A DNA stretch of 64,000 nucleotides from Actinomycetales bacterium SN12 (GCA_002837415.1 PJCV01000007.1:62001-126000); one strand, 5' to 3'; shown: positions 39,415 to 49,421, numbered from the stretch's first letter. A program made the numbers and translations. The notes: generated by a model from the letters alone, not told the origin.

Positions 39415-40004
39415 CCTCAGCTCGTCTTCTCATCGTCGGCCCGCAGGGCTCCGGCAAGGGCACCCAGGGCATCCGCGTCGCCGAGGCGCTGAGCATCCCC
39501 GTCGTCTCGACCGGCGACATGTTCCGCGCCAACATCAAAGAGGGCACGGAGCTCGGGCAGAAGGTCACCGCGATCCTCGATGCCGGCGACCTCGTGCCCG
39601 ACGAGCTGACCAGTGAGATCGTCCGCGATCGGCTGTCGCAGGACGACGCGCAGGGCGGCTTCCTGCTCGACGGCTACCCCCGCAACACCGCCCAGGTGCA
39701 CCATCTCGATGCCTTCCTCGGCGAGCAGGCTGCGGCCCTCGACGCCGTCATCCTGCTCGACGTGCCGCGCGAGGAGAGCATCGCGCGCCTCAGCCTGCGT
39801 GCTGTGGAGCAGGGTCGTTCGGACGACACCGACGAGGCCATCGCGCACCGTCTCGACATCTACGAGCACGAGACCGCTCCGATCATCTCCGTGTACGAGG
39901 AGCGCGGCATCGTCGACCGCATCGACGGCGTCGGCTCGCTCGACGAGATCACCGCACGGATCTCGGCCGCCCTCGCCGCACGCGGCATCGGGCAGCTGGT
40001 CTGA
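39411..40004 (+). CDS. adk: Adenylate kinase
   Basis: 197 residues interconverting ATP, ADP and AMP. P-loop GPQGSGKGT (10-18), AMP site STGDMFRANI, and FLLDGYPRNTAQ. The LID is the short form without a zinc finger, as in other actinobacterial enzymes. Co-translated with secY and followed by map 7 bases later. Confidence 0.97.
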   Translation: MTSARLLIVGPQGSGKGTQGIRVAEALSIPVVSTGDMFRANIKEGTELGQKVTAILDAGDLVPDELTSEIVRDRLSQDDAQGGFLLDGYPRNTAQVHHLDAFLGEQAAALDAVILLDVPREESIARLSLRAVEQGRSDDTDEAIAHRLDIYEHETAPIISVYEERGIVDRIDGVGSLDEITARISAALAARGIGQLV

Positions 40005-40011
40005 CCCTTCG

Positions 40012-40860
40012 ATGTTCCGCAAGTCGATCTACAAGACACCGGCGCAGCTGCGCTCGATGCTCGAGCCCGGACTGATCACCGCCGCCGCTCTCGACGCCGT
40101 CCGTCCGCTGGTGCGGGCCGGGGTCACGACCGGGCAGCTGGATGCCGCGGCCGAGCGGGCCATCCTCGATCGTGGCGCCGAGTCGAACTTCCAGCTCGTA
40201 CGGGGATACCGGCACACGACGTGCATCTCGGTCAACGAGCAGGTCGTGCACGGCATCCCGGGCGATCGGGTGCTCGCGCCTGGCGACATCGTCTCGGTCG
40301 ACTGCGGGGCGCAGTTCAAGGGCTGGAACGGCGACAGCGCGGTGACCTTCGTGGTGCCCGACGACGCGCGCCCCGAGCTGGTGGCGCGCCGCGAGGAGCT
40401 CTCGCGCGTCACCGAGGGCTCGATGTGGGCGGGGATCGCCGCCATGGCATCCGCCTCGCACATCGGCGATATCGGAACCGCGATCCAGGAGTACATCGAA
40501 GCGCAGGGCCCGTCCGAGGTGTCGGGCGAGACCTACGGCATCCTGCGCGAGTACGTCGGCCACGGCATCGGACGCAAGATGCACGAGGCGCCCAGCGTCT
40601 TCAACTATCGCACTCCCGACGCCGGAGCCGAGATCCGCGCCGGTCTCGTGCTCGCCATCGAGCCGATGGCGACAGCCGGGGGAGAGGCGACGTTCATCGA
40701 GGACGACGACTGGACGGTCTCGACCGTCGACGGCTCCGATGGGTCGCACTGGGAGCACAGCGTCGCCCGCCACGAGGGCGGCATCTGGGTCCTCACCGCG
40801 CCCGACGGCGGCGCCGCGGGCCTCGCGCCGTTCGGCGTGGTTCCCGTCCCGATCGCGTAG
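40012..40860 (+). CDS. map: Methionine aminopeptidase, type I
   Basis: 282 residues, removes the initiator methionine. The five metal ligands are visible: Asp97 and Asp108 (VDCGAQFKGWNGDS), His184 (GHGIG), Glu217 (IEPM) and Glu248 (HWEHS). His191 is the second active-site histidine. ATG at 40012 follows adk closely. Beyond the stop lies the first 19-bp repeat array. Confidence 0.96.
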   Translation: MFRKSIYKTPAQLRSMLEPGLITAAALDAVRPLVRAGVTTGQLDAAAERAILDRGAESNFQLVRGYRHTTCISVNEQVVHGIPGDRVLAPGDIVSVDCGAQFKGWNGDSAVTFVVPDDARPELVARREELSRVTEGSMWAGIAAMASASHIGDIGTAIQEYIEAQGPSEVSGETYGILREYVGHGIGRKMHEAPSVFNYRTPDAGAEIRAGLVLAIEPMATAGGEATFIEDDDWTVSTVDGSDGSHWEHSVARHEGGIWVLTAPDGGAAGLAPFGVVPVPIA

Positions 40861-40911
40861 CGCTCGCACCGGCCCCGGTCGCCGCCGTTCCTCGCGAGGC
40901 CGCCTGGGCTG

Positions 40912-41000
40912 AGAAACCACTTCTCGCGTGGGAAACCACTTCTCGCGTGGGAAACCACGTCTCAAGTGGTTTCTCGCGCTCGATATGGTTTCTCGCGCGG
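40912..41000. repeat. 19-bp repeat array, left copy
   Basis: Three head-to-tail 19-bp units start at 40912, 40931 and 40950 (AGAAACCACTTCTCGCGTG and variants), then in the same 19-bp phase two units in inverted sense begin GTTTCTCGCGC (40969, 40988). GAAACCAC-7-GTGGTTTC makes a palindrome at 40951-40973. The array overlaps the last codons of the nuclease-like gene. No unique spacers, so not CRISPR. Confidence 0.85.
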
Positions 41001-41957
41001 CCGGGCTTTGAGGCTGGCCAGCTTCGCCGGCTCGCGCGGATGCTTGAGGGGCACACCAGCCGCACGCAGCGCCGTGACGAGCGGCGTGATCTTCCAGACA
41101 TCGCTCAGGTCCCAACGCGCGAAGGCATGTCCATGTCGCCGCAGCCTGTCCTCTCTGCGCTTCTCGTTTCGCAGGTGCTGCTCCGCCTTCCTCGGGTCGT
41201 CGAAGTCGTACTTCCCCCACCCGTCCGCTTCACCTATGGCGCCCACCGAGGGGAACAGGAAGTCGACGCGGTCATCTTCGCCCTCATAGTGGAACTCCCG
41301 CTGCAGCTCCGGATGCTCGAAACCACACCAGCCGATGACAGCTCGGCTCACGCTCTCCGCCGGAGACTCCGCACGATCATCGGCGTGGTCGAGTACCCAG
41401 TTCATCCGTCCGCGGCCGCGCCGGTTCCGTTGTGAGAGCCCGAGATCCCGCATCCCCCTGACGCTGGTGAACCCCTCCTGCTTGGGCGAGACGGCAGCGT
41501 CGGCGACCGCGAGCCCCTGCGCGAGGGGGAGCACGCGCATCAGGTCCATGGCGGTGTCGACTGGAGAGGTCGTCAGCACGCCACGCACGTCCCCGACCGC
41601 ACGCGGGTCTGCGCCGGTGTGCACCGCGACGTCGCCGAAGCGCCGGGACGCCGAGCGGTCCGCATCGTAGACGTGGATGTCCTTCGGCTCGTTGAAGTAG
41701 GGCAGGCCGAGCAGCACGGCGGCGGACTCGAGGCAGAGGACGGCGTCCGGATGCTTGCGGACGAACGCGTGAACCCGGACGGCGTATCGCTGCCAGCCCG
41801 GAAGCTTCTCGTACGCCGCGCGGTCGACGTAGATCCCGGCGCGCACGGGTGCGTACTGTCGCGCGCTGAGGCCGATGCCGAGCATCCGCGCCTCCGACGC
41901 CGTCAGAAGAGCGAGTGGCGACTGATTGATCGCTCGGCGGTCGAGGGAGATGGTCAT
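40962..41957 (-). CDS. AbiEi-like/DUF559-type predicted nuclease
   Basis: A 331-residue protein. Residues ~14-75 look like the winged-helix start of AbiEi-type antitoxins (LLTASEARMLGIGLSARQYAPVR), followed by an AbiEi-like region (CLESAAVLLGLPYF ... DIHVYD ... RGVLTTSPVDTAMDLMR). The C-terminal part has a PD-(D/E)XK-type pattern as in DUF559: Asp232 in VDFLFP, then IGEADGWGKY with Glu243, Asp245 and Lys249. No toxin partner gene is adjacent. ATG at 41957 is chosen because the in-frame codons upstream translate the repeats. The C-terminal REKPYRARETT is encoded by the left repeat array. It sits inside the map-infA interval and is flanked by two copies of a 19-bp array, as if inserted. Substrate and role unknown; defence or DNA repair are possible. 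Confidence 0.75.
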   Translation of the reverse strand: MTISLDRRAINQSPLALLTASEARMLGIGLSARQYAPVRAGIYVDRAAYEKLPGWQRYAVRVHAFVRKHPDAVLCLESAAVLLGLPYFNEPKDIHVYDADRSASRRFGDVAVHTGADPRAVGDVRGVLTTSPVDTAMDLMRVLPLAQGLAVADAAVSPKQEGFTSVRGMRDLGLSQRNRRGRGRMNWVLDHADDRAESPAESVSRAVIGWCGFEHPELQREFHYEGEDDRVDFLFPSVGAIGEADGWGKYDFDDPRKAEQHLRNEKRREDRLRRHGHAFARWDLSDVWKITPLVTALRAAGVPLKHPREPAKLASLKARPREKPYRARETT

Positions 41958-42061
41958 ACGACTCGAGGATGCCCGGTTGGCTCGGGCGGCGAGGACGGAT
42001 CCGGCCATCTGTGGAGCGTTCGGCGGAATCTCTGCTTGTGCAGGGTGAGTGCGGCCGGAGC

Positions 42062-42188
42062 AGAAACCGCTTCGTGCGTGAGAAACCCCTTCCTGCGTGA
42101 GAACCCACTTCCTGCGTGAGAAACCTCTTCCTGCGTGAGGAACCACCGCTGCGCTGGTTTCTCATGCGGAATCTGGTTTCTCGGGCGG
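42062..42188. repeat. 19-bp repeat array, right copy
   Basis: Five direct 19-bp units start at 42062, 42081, 42100, 42119 and 42138 (consensus AGAAACCNCTTCCTGCGTG), then two in-phase inverted units starting GTTTCTC at 42157 and 42176. Same architecture and orientation as the array at 40912. It fills most of the 377-bp gap between the nuclease-like gene and the DsbA-like gene; the remainder (41958-42061 and 42189-42334) shows no other feature. Confidence 0.85.
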
Positions 42189-42334
42189 GGGAGGAGGCGG
42201 CGGACGGGGCGGCCACCGGCAGACGGCTCGCCGGAAGGGAGGAAGGCCGAAAGCCGCCCGCGCGTTCACATGGCAGGCATAGCGTGGGCGGGGCAGAATG
42301 GGTGCGACAATTTTGTGCTGAAGATCGGACTGTC

Positions 42335-42994
42335 ATGGCCCACGCCCAGAGCAAGCCCAACTGGTTTGCCATCGGAATCTCCATCGCCGTCGTCGTCGTG
42401 CTGGTCGCGCTTGGCGGTGTGGTCGTGTGGCTCAACAACCAGGCGACGGATGCCGGTCCGGCGCCGAAGGGCGACCTCGTCAACTCCGAGACCGGGGCCC
42501 TCACCTTCGGGGACGGCGACGATGTCGTCTCGACGTACGTCGACTTCATGTGCCCGGCGTGCAACTCCTTCGAGCAGGCATACGGCCAGCAGCTTCAGGC
42601 TGCCGCCGCCTCGGACGACCTCACTCTCGAGATCCACCCGATCGCGATCCTCGATCACCTCTCGCAGGGCACGGACTACTCGTCGCGCTCCGCCGCGGCC
42701 ATGTACTGCGTCGCCGAGAACAACCCCGACGAGGCGCTCGACTTCCTGAACACGCTCTTCGCGAATCAGCCTGAAGAGAACTCGACCGGCCTCACCGACG
42801 ACCAGCTCAAGCAGATCGCCGACGAGGTCGGCGCCGACAAGGCCGCGGACTGCATCGACGACGGCACGTTCCTGAAGTACGGGGCCGCGCAGGCGAAGGC
42901 GCACGAGATCAAGGGCACTCCGACTGTCGAGATCAACGGCAAGCGCCTCGACATCAACGAGATCAACACAGAGCTTCCGAAGATTCTGTCCTGA
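42335..42994 (+). CDS. Membrane-anchored DsbA-like thiol oxidoreductase
   Basis: A 219-residue protein with one N-terminal membrane helix (about 12-32) and an extracytoplasmic thioredoxin-fold domain. The redox motif is CPAC (73-76) in YVDFMCPACNSFE, and the cis-proline loop is GTPTVEING. A further Cys pair-like residue is in MYCVAENN and ADCIDDG. Such proteins form or shuffle disulfides in exported proteins, and the pilins and adhesin of this window carry cysteine pairs. ATG at 42335 has a weak ribosome-binding site; GTG at 42302 is an in-frame alternative. Confidence 0.9.
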   Translation: MAHAQSKPNWFAIGISIAVVVVLVALGGVVVWLNNQATDAGPAPKGDLVNSETGALTFGDGDDVVSTYVDFMCPACNSFEQAYGQQLQAAAASDDLTLEIHPIAILDHLSQGTDYSSRSAAAMYCVAENNPDEALDFLNTLFANQPEENSTGLTDDQLKQIADEVGADKAADCIDDGTFLKYGAAQAKAHEIKGTPTVEINGKRLDINEINTELPKILS

Positions 42995-43010
42995 TCGAGG
43001 CGGGCTCCAT

Positions 43011-43039
43011 TTGCCGCATGGGCGCCAAGGGTATATCGT
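43011..43039 (+). promoter_or_regulatory. Possible promoter of infA
   Basis: TTGCCG (43011-43016) and TATCGT (43034-43039) with a 17-base spacer, in an AT-richer patch downstream of the DsbA-like gene. Leader of about 100 bases to infA. Confidence 0.4.
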
Positions 43040-43146
43040 AGATCTTTGGTGCCTTGTGCCTTGTTCCGGCGTGTCCGAACGGGCTGCACCACACTCATCA
43101 CCCACCCACCGCAGATCGGCCGATCTGCAGAAGCGTCAGCGAGGCT

Positions 43147-43368
43147 ATGGCTAAGAAAGACGGTGTCATCGAGATCGAGGGCGTCATTTCCGAGGCGCTG
43201 CCCAACGCGATGTTCCGCGTTGAGCTCAGCAACGGACACAAGGTGCTCGCCACGATCTCCGGAAAGATGCGGCAGAACTACATCCGCATCATCCCCGAGG
43301 ACCGCGTGGTCGTGGAGCTCTCGCCCTACGACCTGACCCGCGGTCGGATCGTCTACCGCTACCGCTGA
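43147..43368 (+). CDS. infA: Translation initiation factor IF-1
   Basis: 73-residue OB-fold protein that blocks the A site during initiation. [25 protein letters not shown] and [11 protein letters not shown] are diagnostic. ATG at 43147; start of the alpha-type cluster infA-rpmJ-rpsM-rpsK-rpoA-rplQ. Confidence 0.97.
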   Translation: MAKKDGVIEIEGVISEALPNAMFRVELSNGHKVLATISGKMRQNYIRIIPEDRVVVELSPYDLTRGRIVYRYR

Positions 43369-43433
43369 TCGGTCGAGAAGTAACACCTCAGGCCTTCCGG
43401 CCTGCCCGGTGAAGACAGCGAACAGGAAACATC

Positions 43434-43550
43434 ATGAAGGTCAACCCCAGCGTCAAGCCCATGTGCGACCACTGCCGCGTGATCCGTCGTCACGGTCGCG
43501 TCATGGTCATCTGCAAGTCGAACCCGCGTCACAAGCAGCGCCAGGGCTGA
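43434..43550 (+). CDS. rpmJ: 50S ribosomal protein L36
   Basis: A 38-residue protein, beginning [11 protein letters not shown] and ending [10 protein letters not shown]. It keeps the zinc ligands Cys11, Cys14, Cys27 and His33, so it is the zinc-binding (C+) paralog. CAGGAAAC lies upstream of the ATG at 43434. Confidence 0.96.
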   Translation: MKVNPSVKPMCDHCRVIRRHGRVMVICKSNPRHKQRQG

Positions 43551-43771
43551 GCAGGGTCGCACCCCGCGAAATCCACAACTGAACACCCACCGTCGTAAGC
43601 GAGGCGTCTCGACTCGTCGCTCCGCTTCTCGCTCCACGCCCGGGTGGGATCACAACAGGCAGCATCGGATGCCACGGCTCGCCCCTCACGGGCAGTCGCG
43701 GCGGACACCTCGGGGCGGAGGCCCGGGACCGGATGCTGCTCCACACCTCCACAACACTCCAGGAGAACCGC

Positions 43772-44146
43772 ATGGCACGTCTTGCCGGCGTTGACATCCC
43801 GCGCGACAAGCGCGTGGTGATCGCCCTCACCTACATCTACGGCATCGGCCGCACCCGGTCCGTCGAGATCCTCCAGGCGACCGAGATCGACGAGTCGATC
43901 CGCGTCAAGGACCTCAGCGACGAGCAGCTCATCGCGCTGCGCGACCACATCGAAGGCAACTACAAGGTGGAGGGTGACCTGCGCCGCGAGGTCGCCGCAG
44001 ACATCCGCCGCAAGGTCGAGATCGGCTCCTACGAGGGCCTGCGTCACCGCCGCGGCCTTCCGGTCCGCGGTCAGCGCACCAAGACCAACGCGCGTACCCG
44101 CAAGGGCCCGAAGCGCACCGTCGCCGGCAAGAAGAAGGCCCGCTAA
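43772..44146 (+). CDS. rpsM: 30S ribosomal protein S13
   Basis: 124 residues at the 30S head, contacting tRNA and forming bridge B1. [25 protein letters not shown] and [19 protein letters not shown] are diagnostic. ATG at 43772 has AGGAG upstream. A 221-bp spacer with rpmJ, GC-rich with several small inverted repeats, contains no gene and may act as a leader. Confidence 0.97.
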   Translation: MARLAGVDIPRDKRVVIALTYIYGIGRTRSVEILQATEIDESIRVKDLSDEQLIALRDHIEGNYKVEGDLRREVAADIRRKVEIGSYEGLRHRRGLPVRGQRTKTNARTRKGPKRTVAGKKKAR

Positions 44147-44173
44147 GCGGCCAGGGAATAGGAGAACACTTTC

Positions 44174-44572
44174 ATGGCTGCACCCAAGGCCGCCGCGCGC
44201 AAGCCGCGCCGCAAGGAAAAGAAGAACATCGCGCTGGGCCAGGCCCACATCAAGTCGACGTTCAACAACACCATCGTCTCGATCACCGACCCGTCCGGCG
44301 CTGTCATCAGCTGGGCCTCGTCGGGTGGCGTGGGCTTCAAGGGCTCGCGCAAGTCGACGCCGTACGCCGCCGGCATGGCCGCGGAGTCCGCTGCCCGCCA
44401 GGCAGCAGAGCACGGCGTCAAGAAGGTCGACGTCTTCGTGAAGGGTCCGGGCTCGGGCCGCGAGACCGCGATCCGCTCGCTGCAGGCCGCCGGCCTCGAG
44501 GTGGGGTCCATCCAGGACGTCACGCCTCAGGCGCACAACGGCTGCCGCCCGCCGAAGCGCCGCCGCGTCTGA
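44174..44572 (+). CDS. rpsK: 30S ribosomal protein S11
   Basis: 132 residues lining the E-site/platform. [24 protein letters not shown] and [19 protein letters not shown] are diagnostic. In many bacteria rpsD follows; here the next gene is rpoA, after a 177-bp spacer with a degenerate palindromic element. Confidence 0.97.
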   Translation: MAAPKAAARKPRRKEKKNIALGQAHIKSTFNNTIVSITDPSGAVISWASSGGVGFKGSRKSTPYAAGMAAESAARQAAEHGVKKVDVFVKGPGSGRETAIRSLQAAGLEVGSIQDVTPQAHNGCRPPKRRRV

Positions 44573-44584
44573 TCTCGCGCATTC

Positions 44585-44666
44585 GCCTCACTGGACCTTC
44601 GGCAGGCTCAGGGCCCCAGGAGCAGAGCTCAGGGACCCAGAAGCACGGCTCGGGATCCAGTGAGGC
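44585..44666. repeat. Dispersed palindromic element, degenerate copy 3, in an 11-bp inverted repeat
   Basis: GCCTCACTGGA (44585-44595) and TCCAGTGAGGC (44656-44666) are perfect 11-bp inverted arms. Between them lie CTTCGGCAGGCTCAG (44597-44611, one base off the family arm) and fragments of the other arm (GCTCAGGGACCCAG, 44627-44640). Together they can form a long hairpin between rpsK and rpoA. Confidence 0.75.
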
Positions 44667-44749
44667 GGACTCGCCCCCAGATTCCCCACAACTTCAGACC
44701 TCACCCCACACATGTCATATAGCGGGCATGTGATCGAAAGGAACACATA

Positions 44750-45739
44750 GTGCTCATCGCACAGCGTCCCACTCTCACCGAGGAGAAGATCTCCGAGAAC
44801 CGCAGCCGGTTCGTCATCGAGCCGCTGGAGCCCGGTTTCGGATACACGATCGGCAACGCGCTGCGTCGCAGCCTGCTCTCGTCGATCCCCGGCGCATCGG
44901 TCACCACCATTCGCATCGACGGCGTGCTGCACGAGTTCAGCACGATCCCCGGTGTGAAGGAGGACGTCACCGAGATCATCCTCAACATCAAGCAGCTGGT
45001 CGTCTCCAGCGAGCGCGACGAGCCCATCACCGCGTACCTGCGCAAGACGGGCTCCGGCGAGGTCACCGCGGCCGACATCTCCGCTCCGGCGGGTGTCGAG
45101 GTGCACAACCCCGACCTGGTCATCGCGACGCTCAACGACACGGCTCGCTTCGAGCTCGAGCTGACCATCGAGCGCGGCCGCGGCTACGTCTCGGCAGCTC
45201 AGAACCGCAACGAGTACGCAGAGGCCGGCCAGATCCCGGTCGACTCGATCTACTCGCCGGTGCTCAAGGTCAGCTACCGCGTCGATGCCACCCGTGCCGG
45301 TGAGCGCACCGACTTCGACAAGCTCGTGCTGGACGTCGAGACCAAGTCGTCGATCCTCCCGCGCGACGCCGTCGCATCCGCAGCCAAGACCCTCACCGAG
45401 CTGTTCGGCCTCGCCCGCGAGCTGAACGTCGAGGCCGAGGGCATCGAGATCGGCCCCGCGCCGGTCGAGGCTGTGCTCTCCAGCGAGCTCTCCATGCCGA
45501 TCGAGGACCTCGATCTGTCGGTGCGCTCGTACAACTGCCTCAAGCGCGAGGGCATCAACACCGTCTCAGAGCTGGTCGCCCTTTCCGAGACGCAGCTGAT
45601 GAACATCCGCAATTTCGGACAGAAGTCGGTCGACGAGGTGCGCGACAAGCTCGTCTCGCTCGGTCTGTCGCTGAAGGATTCGGTGCCCGGTTTCGACGGC
45701 GCCCACTTCTACAGCGCAGGCGAAGACGAGTCCTTCTGA
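44750..45739 (+). CDS. rpoA: RNA polymerase alpha subunit
   Basis: 329 residues. The N-terminal dimerisation/assembly domain has [25 protein letters not shown]; the flexible linker follows, then the [47 protein letters not shown], which binds UP elements and activators. GTG at 44750 with GAAAGGA upstream. It is separated from rpsK, and a sequence shared with the tuf upstream region (CCCCACAACTTCA, 44684-44696) lies before it. Confidence 0.98.
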   Translation: MLIAQRPTLTEEKISENRSRFVIEPLEPGFGYTIGNALRRSLLSSIPGASVTTIRIDGVLHEFSTIPGVKEDVTEIILNIKQLVVSSERDEPITAYLRKTGSGEVTAADISAPAGVEVHNPDLVIATLNDTARFELELTIERGRGYVSAAQNRNEYAEAGQIPVDSIYSPVLKVSYRVDATRAGERTDFDKLVLDVETKSSILPRDAVASAAKTLTELFGLARELNVEAEGIEIGPAPVEAVLSSELSMPIEDLDLSVRSYNCLKREGINTVSELVALSETQLMNIRNFGQKSVDEVRDKLVSLGLSLKDSVPGFDGAHFYSAGEDESF

Positions 45740-45774
45740 AACCCGACATCTTTCTGACCAGGAGCTAGACGATT

Positions 45775-46290
45775 ATGCCCAAGCCCACCAAGGGTCCCCG
45801 CCTCGGAGGCGGCCCCGCACACGAGCGCCTTCTTCTCGCGAACCTCGCGGCCGCGCTCTTCACCCACAAGTCGATCAAGACGACCGAGACCAAGGCGAAG
45901 CGCCTGCGTCCGCTCGCCGAGCGCCTGATCACGCTCGGCAAGCGCGGCGACCTGCACGCGCGCCGTCGTGCTCTCACCGTGCTGCGCTCCAACAAGGACG
46001 CCGCGCACGTGCTGTTCAACGAGATCGCGCCGCTGGTCGCCGACCGTCAGGGTGGCTACACCCGCATCACGAAGGTCGGCAATCGCAAGGGTGACAACGC
46101 GCCCATGGCCGTGATCGAGCTCGTCCTCGAGCCCGTCACCCCGAAGCGCAAGGCTGCGAAGCCGGCCGCCAAGACCGAGGCTCCCAAGGCCGAGAAGGTC
46201 GAGGAGGCTCCCGTCGAGGAGACCACCGAGGCTCCGGTCGAGGCCGCTGAGGAGACCACCGAGGCTCCCGCCGAGGAGAAGGCTGAGTAA
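45775..46290 (+). CDS. rplQ: 50S ribosomal protein L17, extended
   Basis: 171 residues. The core ([57 protein letters not shown]) takes about 125 residues as in other bacteria. The remaining ~45 residues are an acidic Glu/Ala/Pro/Thr tail ([21 protein letters not shown]). Last gene of the alpha cluster, followed by a strong terminator. Confidence 0.96.
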   Translation: MPKPTKGPRLGGGPAHERLLLANLAAALFTHKSIKTTETKAKRLRPLAERLITLGKRGDLHARRRALTVLRSNKDAAHVLFNEIAPLVADRQGGYTRITKVGNRKGDNAPMAVIELVLEPVTPKRKAAKPAAKTEAPKAEKVEEAPVEETTEAPVEAAEETTEAPAEEKAE

Positions 46291-46305
46291 GCTCTCCCTC
46301 CGCAT

Positions 46306-46347
46306 CGAAGAAGCCCGCCGCCCCTTCCGGGGTGGCGGGCTTCTTCG
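46306..46347. terminator. Strong bidirectional terminator after rplQ
   Basis: A 19-bp stem, CGAAGAAGCCCGCCGCCCC (46306-46324) with GGGGTGGCGGGCTTCTTCG (46329-46347), one G-U pair and a TTCC loop. It lies between convergent rplQ and the acyl-CoA synthetase gene and can serve both. Confidence 0.93.
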
Positions 46348-46374
46348 CGTTCCGCTGGTGCCGGGCAGAGCGCG

Positions 46375-47958
<1,584 letters not shown>

Positions 47959-47995
47959 GTGATCTCCTTCGATCAGAGCGGGCGGCTTCTGGGCG

Positions 47996-49264
47996 TCAGT
48001 CTCGCACGGGTTGAGACACGGTCTCAATGGTGCGGTACCGCGTGCCCGGGCGGCCCTTGGTCGAGTAGTCCAGTGTGCGCACTGCGCGCCCCGTGCTCGC
48101 GAGGTGCTCGAGGTAGCGGCGTGCACTCACCCTCGACATCCCGAGCACTTCGCCGAGCTCGGCTGCGGAGGCGTCGGGGTTCTCACTCAGTGCGACGCTG
48201 ACGCGATTCAGCGTCTCGGCGCTGAGCCCCTTGGGGAGGCCGGCGCGGCGACGGAACGCGATGATCGCATCGGCCGCCTCGACCCGGCGCACGACGTCAT
48301 GCAGCTCGGTGTGATCGCGCAGCAGCAGGGTGGCATCCACCGACTCCCCATCGACGCGCGCACCGGTGCCGCGAGCAACCAGCACATGACTGCCGACGAT
48401 CACCGGACGACCGGCGTCCTCCCCGTCGCGGAGCACGACGAGCAGCTCGTCGTCGAGGACGTCCGCCGCCCGCGCGCCGGTCAGATCGCCGACATCCGTG
48501 CCCAGCAGACGAGCGGCGGCGTCGTTGGCCAGGGTGATCGTGCCGGAGGCATCGACCGTGATGACACCCTCGCTGAGGCCGTGCAACGTCGTCTCCTGGT
48601 TGCGCACGAGGGCGGTGATCTCGTGCGGCTCGAGCAGGTGGATGCGCCGGCGGATCACCGCAGTGACCCATGCCGAGCCGAAGATGCCCAGCACGACCGC
48701 CACCAGCATCGCCCCGATGATCCACGTGAGATTGCCGACGAACTCTCCCGTGCCCTGCGACTCGAGGATGCCCACCGAGACCGTGCCGATCACCTCGGAG
48801 CCGTCGAAGACGGGCACCTTCACTCGCCACGACGGGCCGAGCGTCCCGGTCTGCGTGCCCATGTAGATCTCGCCGGAGAGCGGCACCGACGCATCCGTCG
48901 ACACCTTCTGGCCGATCCGCTCGGGGTTTGGATGCGAGAACCGGATGCCGTCGGCGTCAGCCACCACGACATAGGTGAGCTCGGATGCGCGGCGGATGGT
49001 CTCGGCGAGAGGCTGCACGGTCGCCGATGGATCCGCATCGTCGAACGCCTCGCGCACCACGGGCATCGACGCGATCGACTGCGCCACCGCCAGCATGCGG
49101 TCCTCATAGGCGTCGCGCACGGTGTGCGCCTGGATGACCCCCGCCGTCACCCCGGCGATCAGAGTCACCACTGAGACGATCAGCGCCTGCAGCAGGATCA
49201 GCTGCACGCGCAGCGTCATCCCGCTGTGCGTCATCTGCGACGCGCGCATCATCTTCGAGGCCAC
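47996..49264 (-). CDS. CitA-type sensor fused to CitB-type HTH (membrane one-component regulator)
   Basis: A 422-residue protein with an unexpected domain order. TM1 (22-43), an extracellular CitA/DcuS-like sensor (about 46-178, RASELTYVVVADADGIRFSHP, RVKVPVF), TM2 (180-203) and a cytoplasmic PAS domain (215-315, LHGLSEGVITVDASGTITLAND ... LLLRDHTEL) match citrate/dicarboxylate sensor kinases. The kinase H-box and ATPase domain are absent. Instead residues ~343-411 (LPKGLSAETLNRV, SAAELGEVLGMSRVSARRYLEHLASTGR, GRPGTRYR) match the DNA-binding C-terminus of CitB/DcuR-type response regulators; the receiver is also missing. The junction (about 332-343) is in frame. GTG at 49264 has GAGGAG upstream. 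Divergent from tctCBA, which it probably regulates directly. Confidence 0.85.
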   Translation of the reverse strand: MASKMMRASQMTHSGMTLRVQLILLQALIVSVVTLIAGVTAGVIQAHTVRDAYEDRMLAVAQSIASMPVVREAFDDADPSATVQPLAETIRRASELTYVVVADADGIRFSHPNPERIGQKVSTDASVPLSGEIYMGTQTGTLGPSWRVKVPVFDGSEVIGTVSVGILESQGTGEFVGNLTWIIGAMLVAVVLGIFGSAWVTAVIRRRIHLLEPHEITALVRNQETTLHGLSEGVITVDASGTITLANDAAARLLGTDVGDLTGARAADVLDDELLVVLRDGEDAGRPVIVGSHVLVARGTGARVDGESVDATLLLRDHTELHDVVRRVEAADAIIAFRRRAGLPKGLSAETLNRVSVALSENPDASAAELGEVLGMSRVSARRYLEHLASTGRAVRTLDYSTKGRPGTRYRTIETVSQPVRD

Positions 49265-49320
49265 CAGACCATTCTCCTCGCGCCGGCGAGCAGGGGAACA
49301 GCCCGTCACCGAGCGTCCGA

Positions 49321-49360
49321 GACCAATACTTTCGAAAGCCCGACCAATGATTTCAGAAGC
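49321..49360. promoter_or_regulatory. AT-rich direct repeats, candidate operator of the tct regulator
   Basis: GACCAATACTTTCGAAAGC (49321-49339) and GACCAATGATTTCAGAAGC (49342-49360) match at 15 of 19 positions and are 21 bp apart, two helical turns. They lie in the 157-bp region between the divergent regulator and tctC, and are AT-rich against a GC-rich background, as CitB-family sites are. Binding is inferred. Confidence 0.6.
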
Positions 49361-49421
49361 AGATCCGGCGTGGGCGCGGTGCCTACGGTTGCCCCATCCC
49401 TACACGCTCAAGGAGGAGCGC

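Noticed and set aside
40912..42188. The 19-bp repeats as a CRISPR array
   Set aside because: Units abut with no unique spacers of 30-40 bp, there are no cas genes, and the units vary in sequence.
47996..49264. The CitA-CitB fusion being an artefact of a frameshift or two merged genes with a missed stop
   Set aside because: One frame runs cleanly through sensor, PAS and HTH with coding character throughout, and the lost parts (kinase, receiver) have no remnants in other frames nearby. An assembly collapse cannot be excluded without reads.
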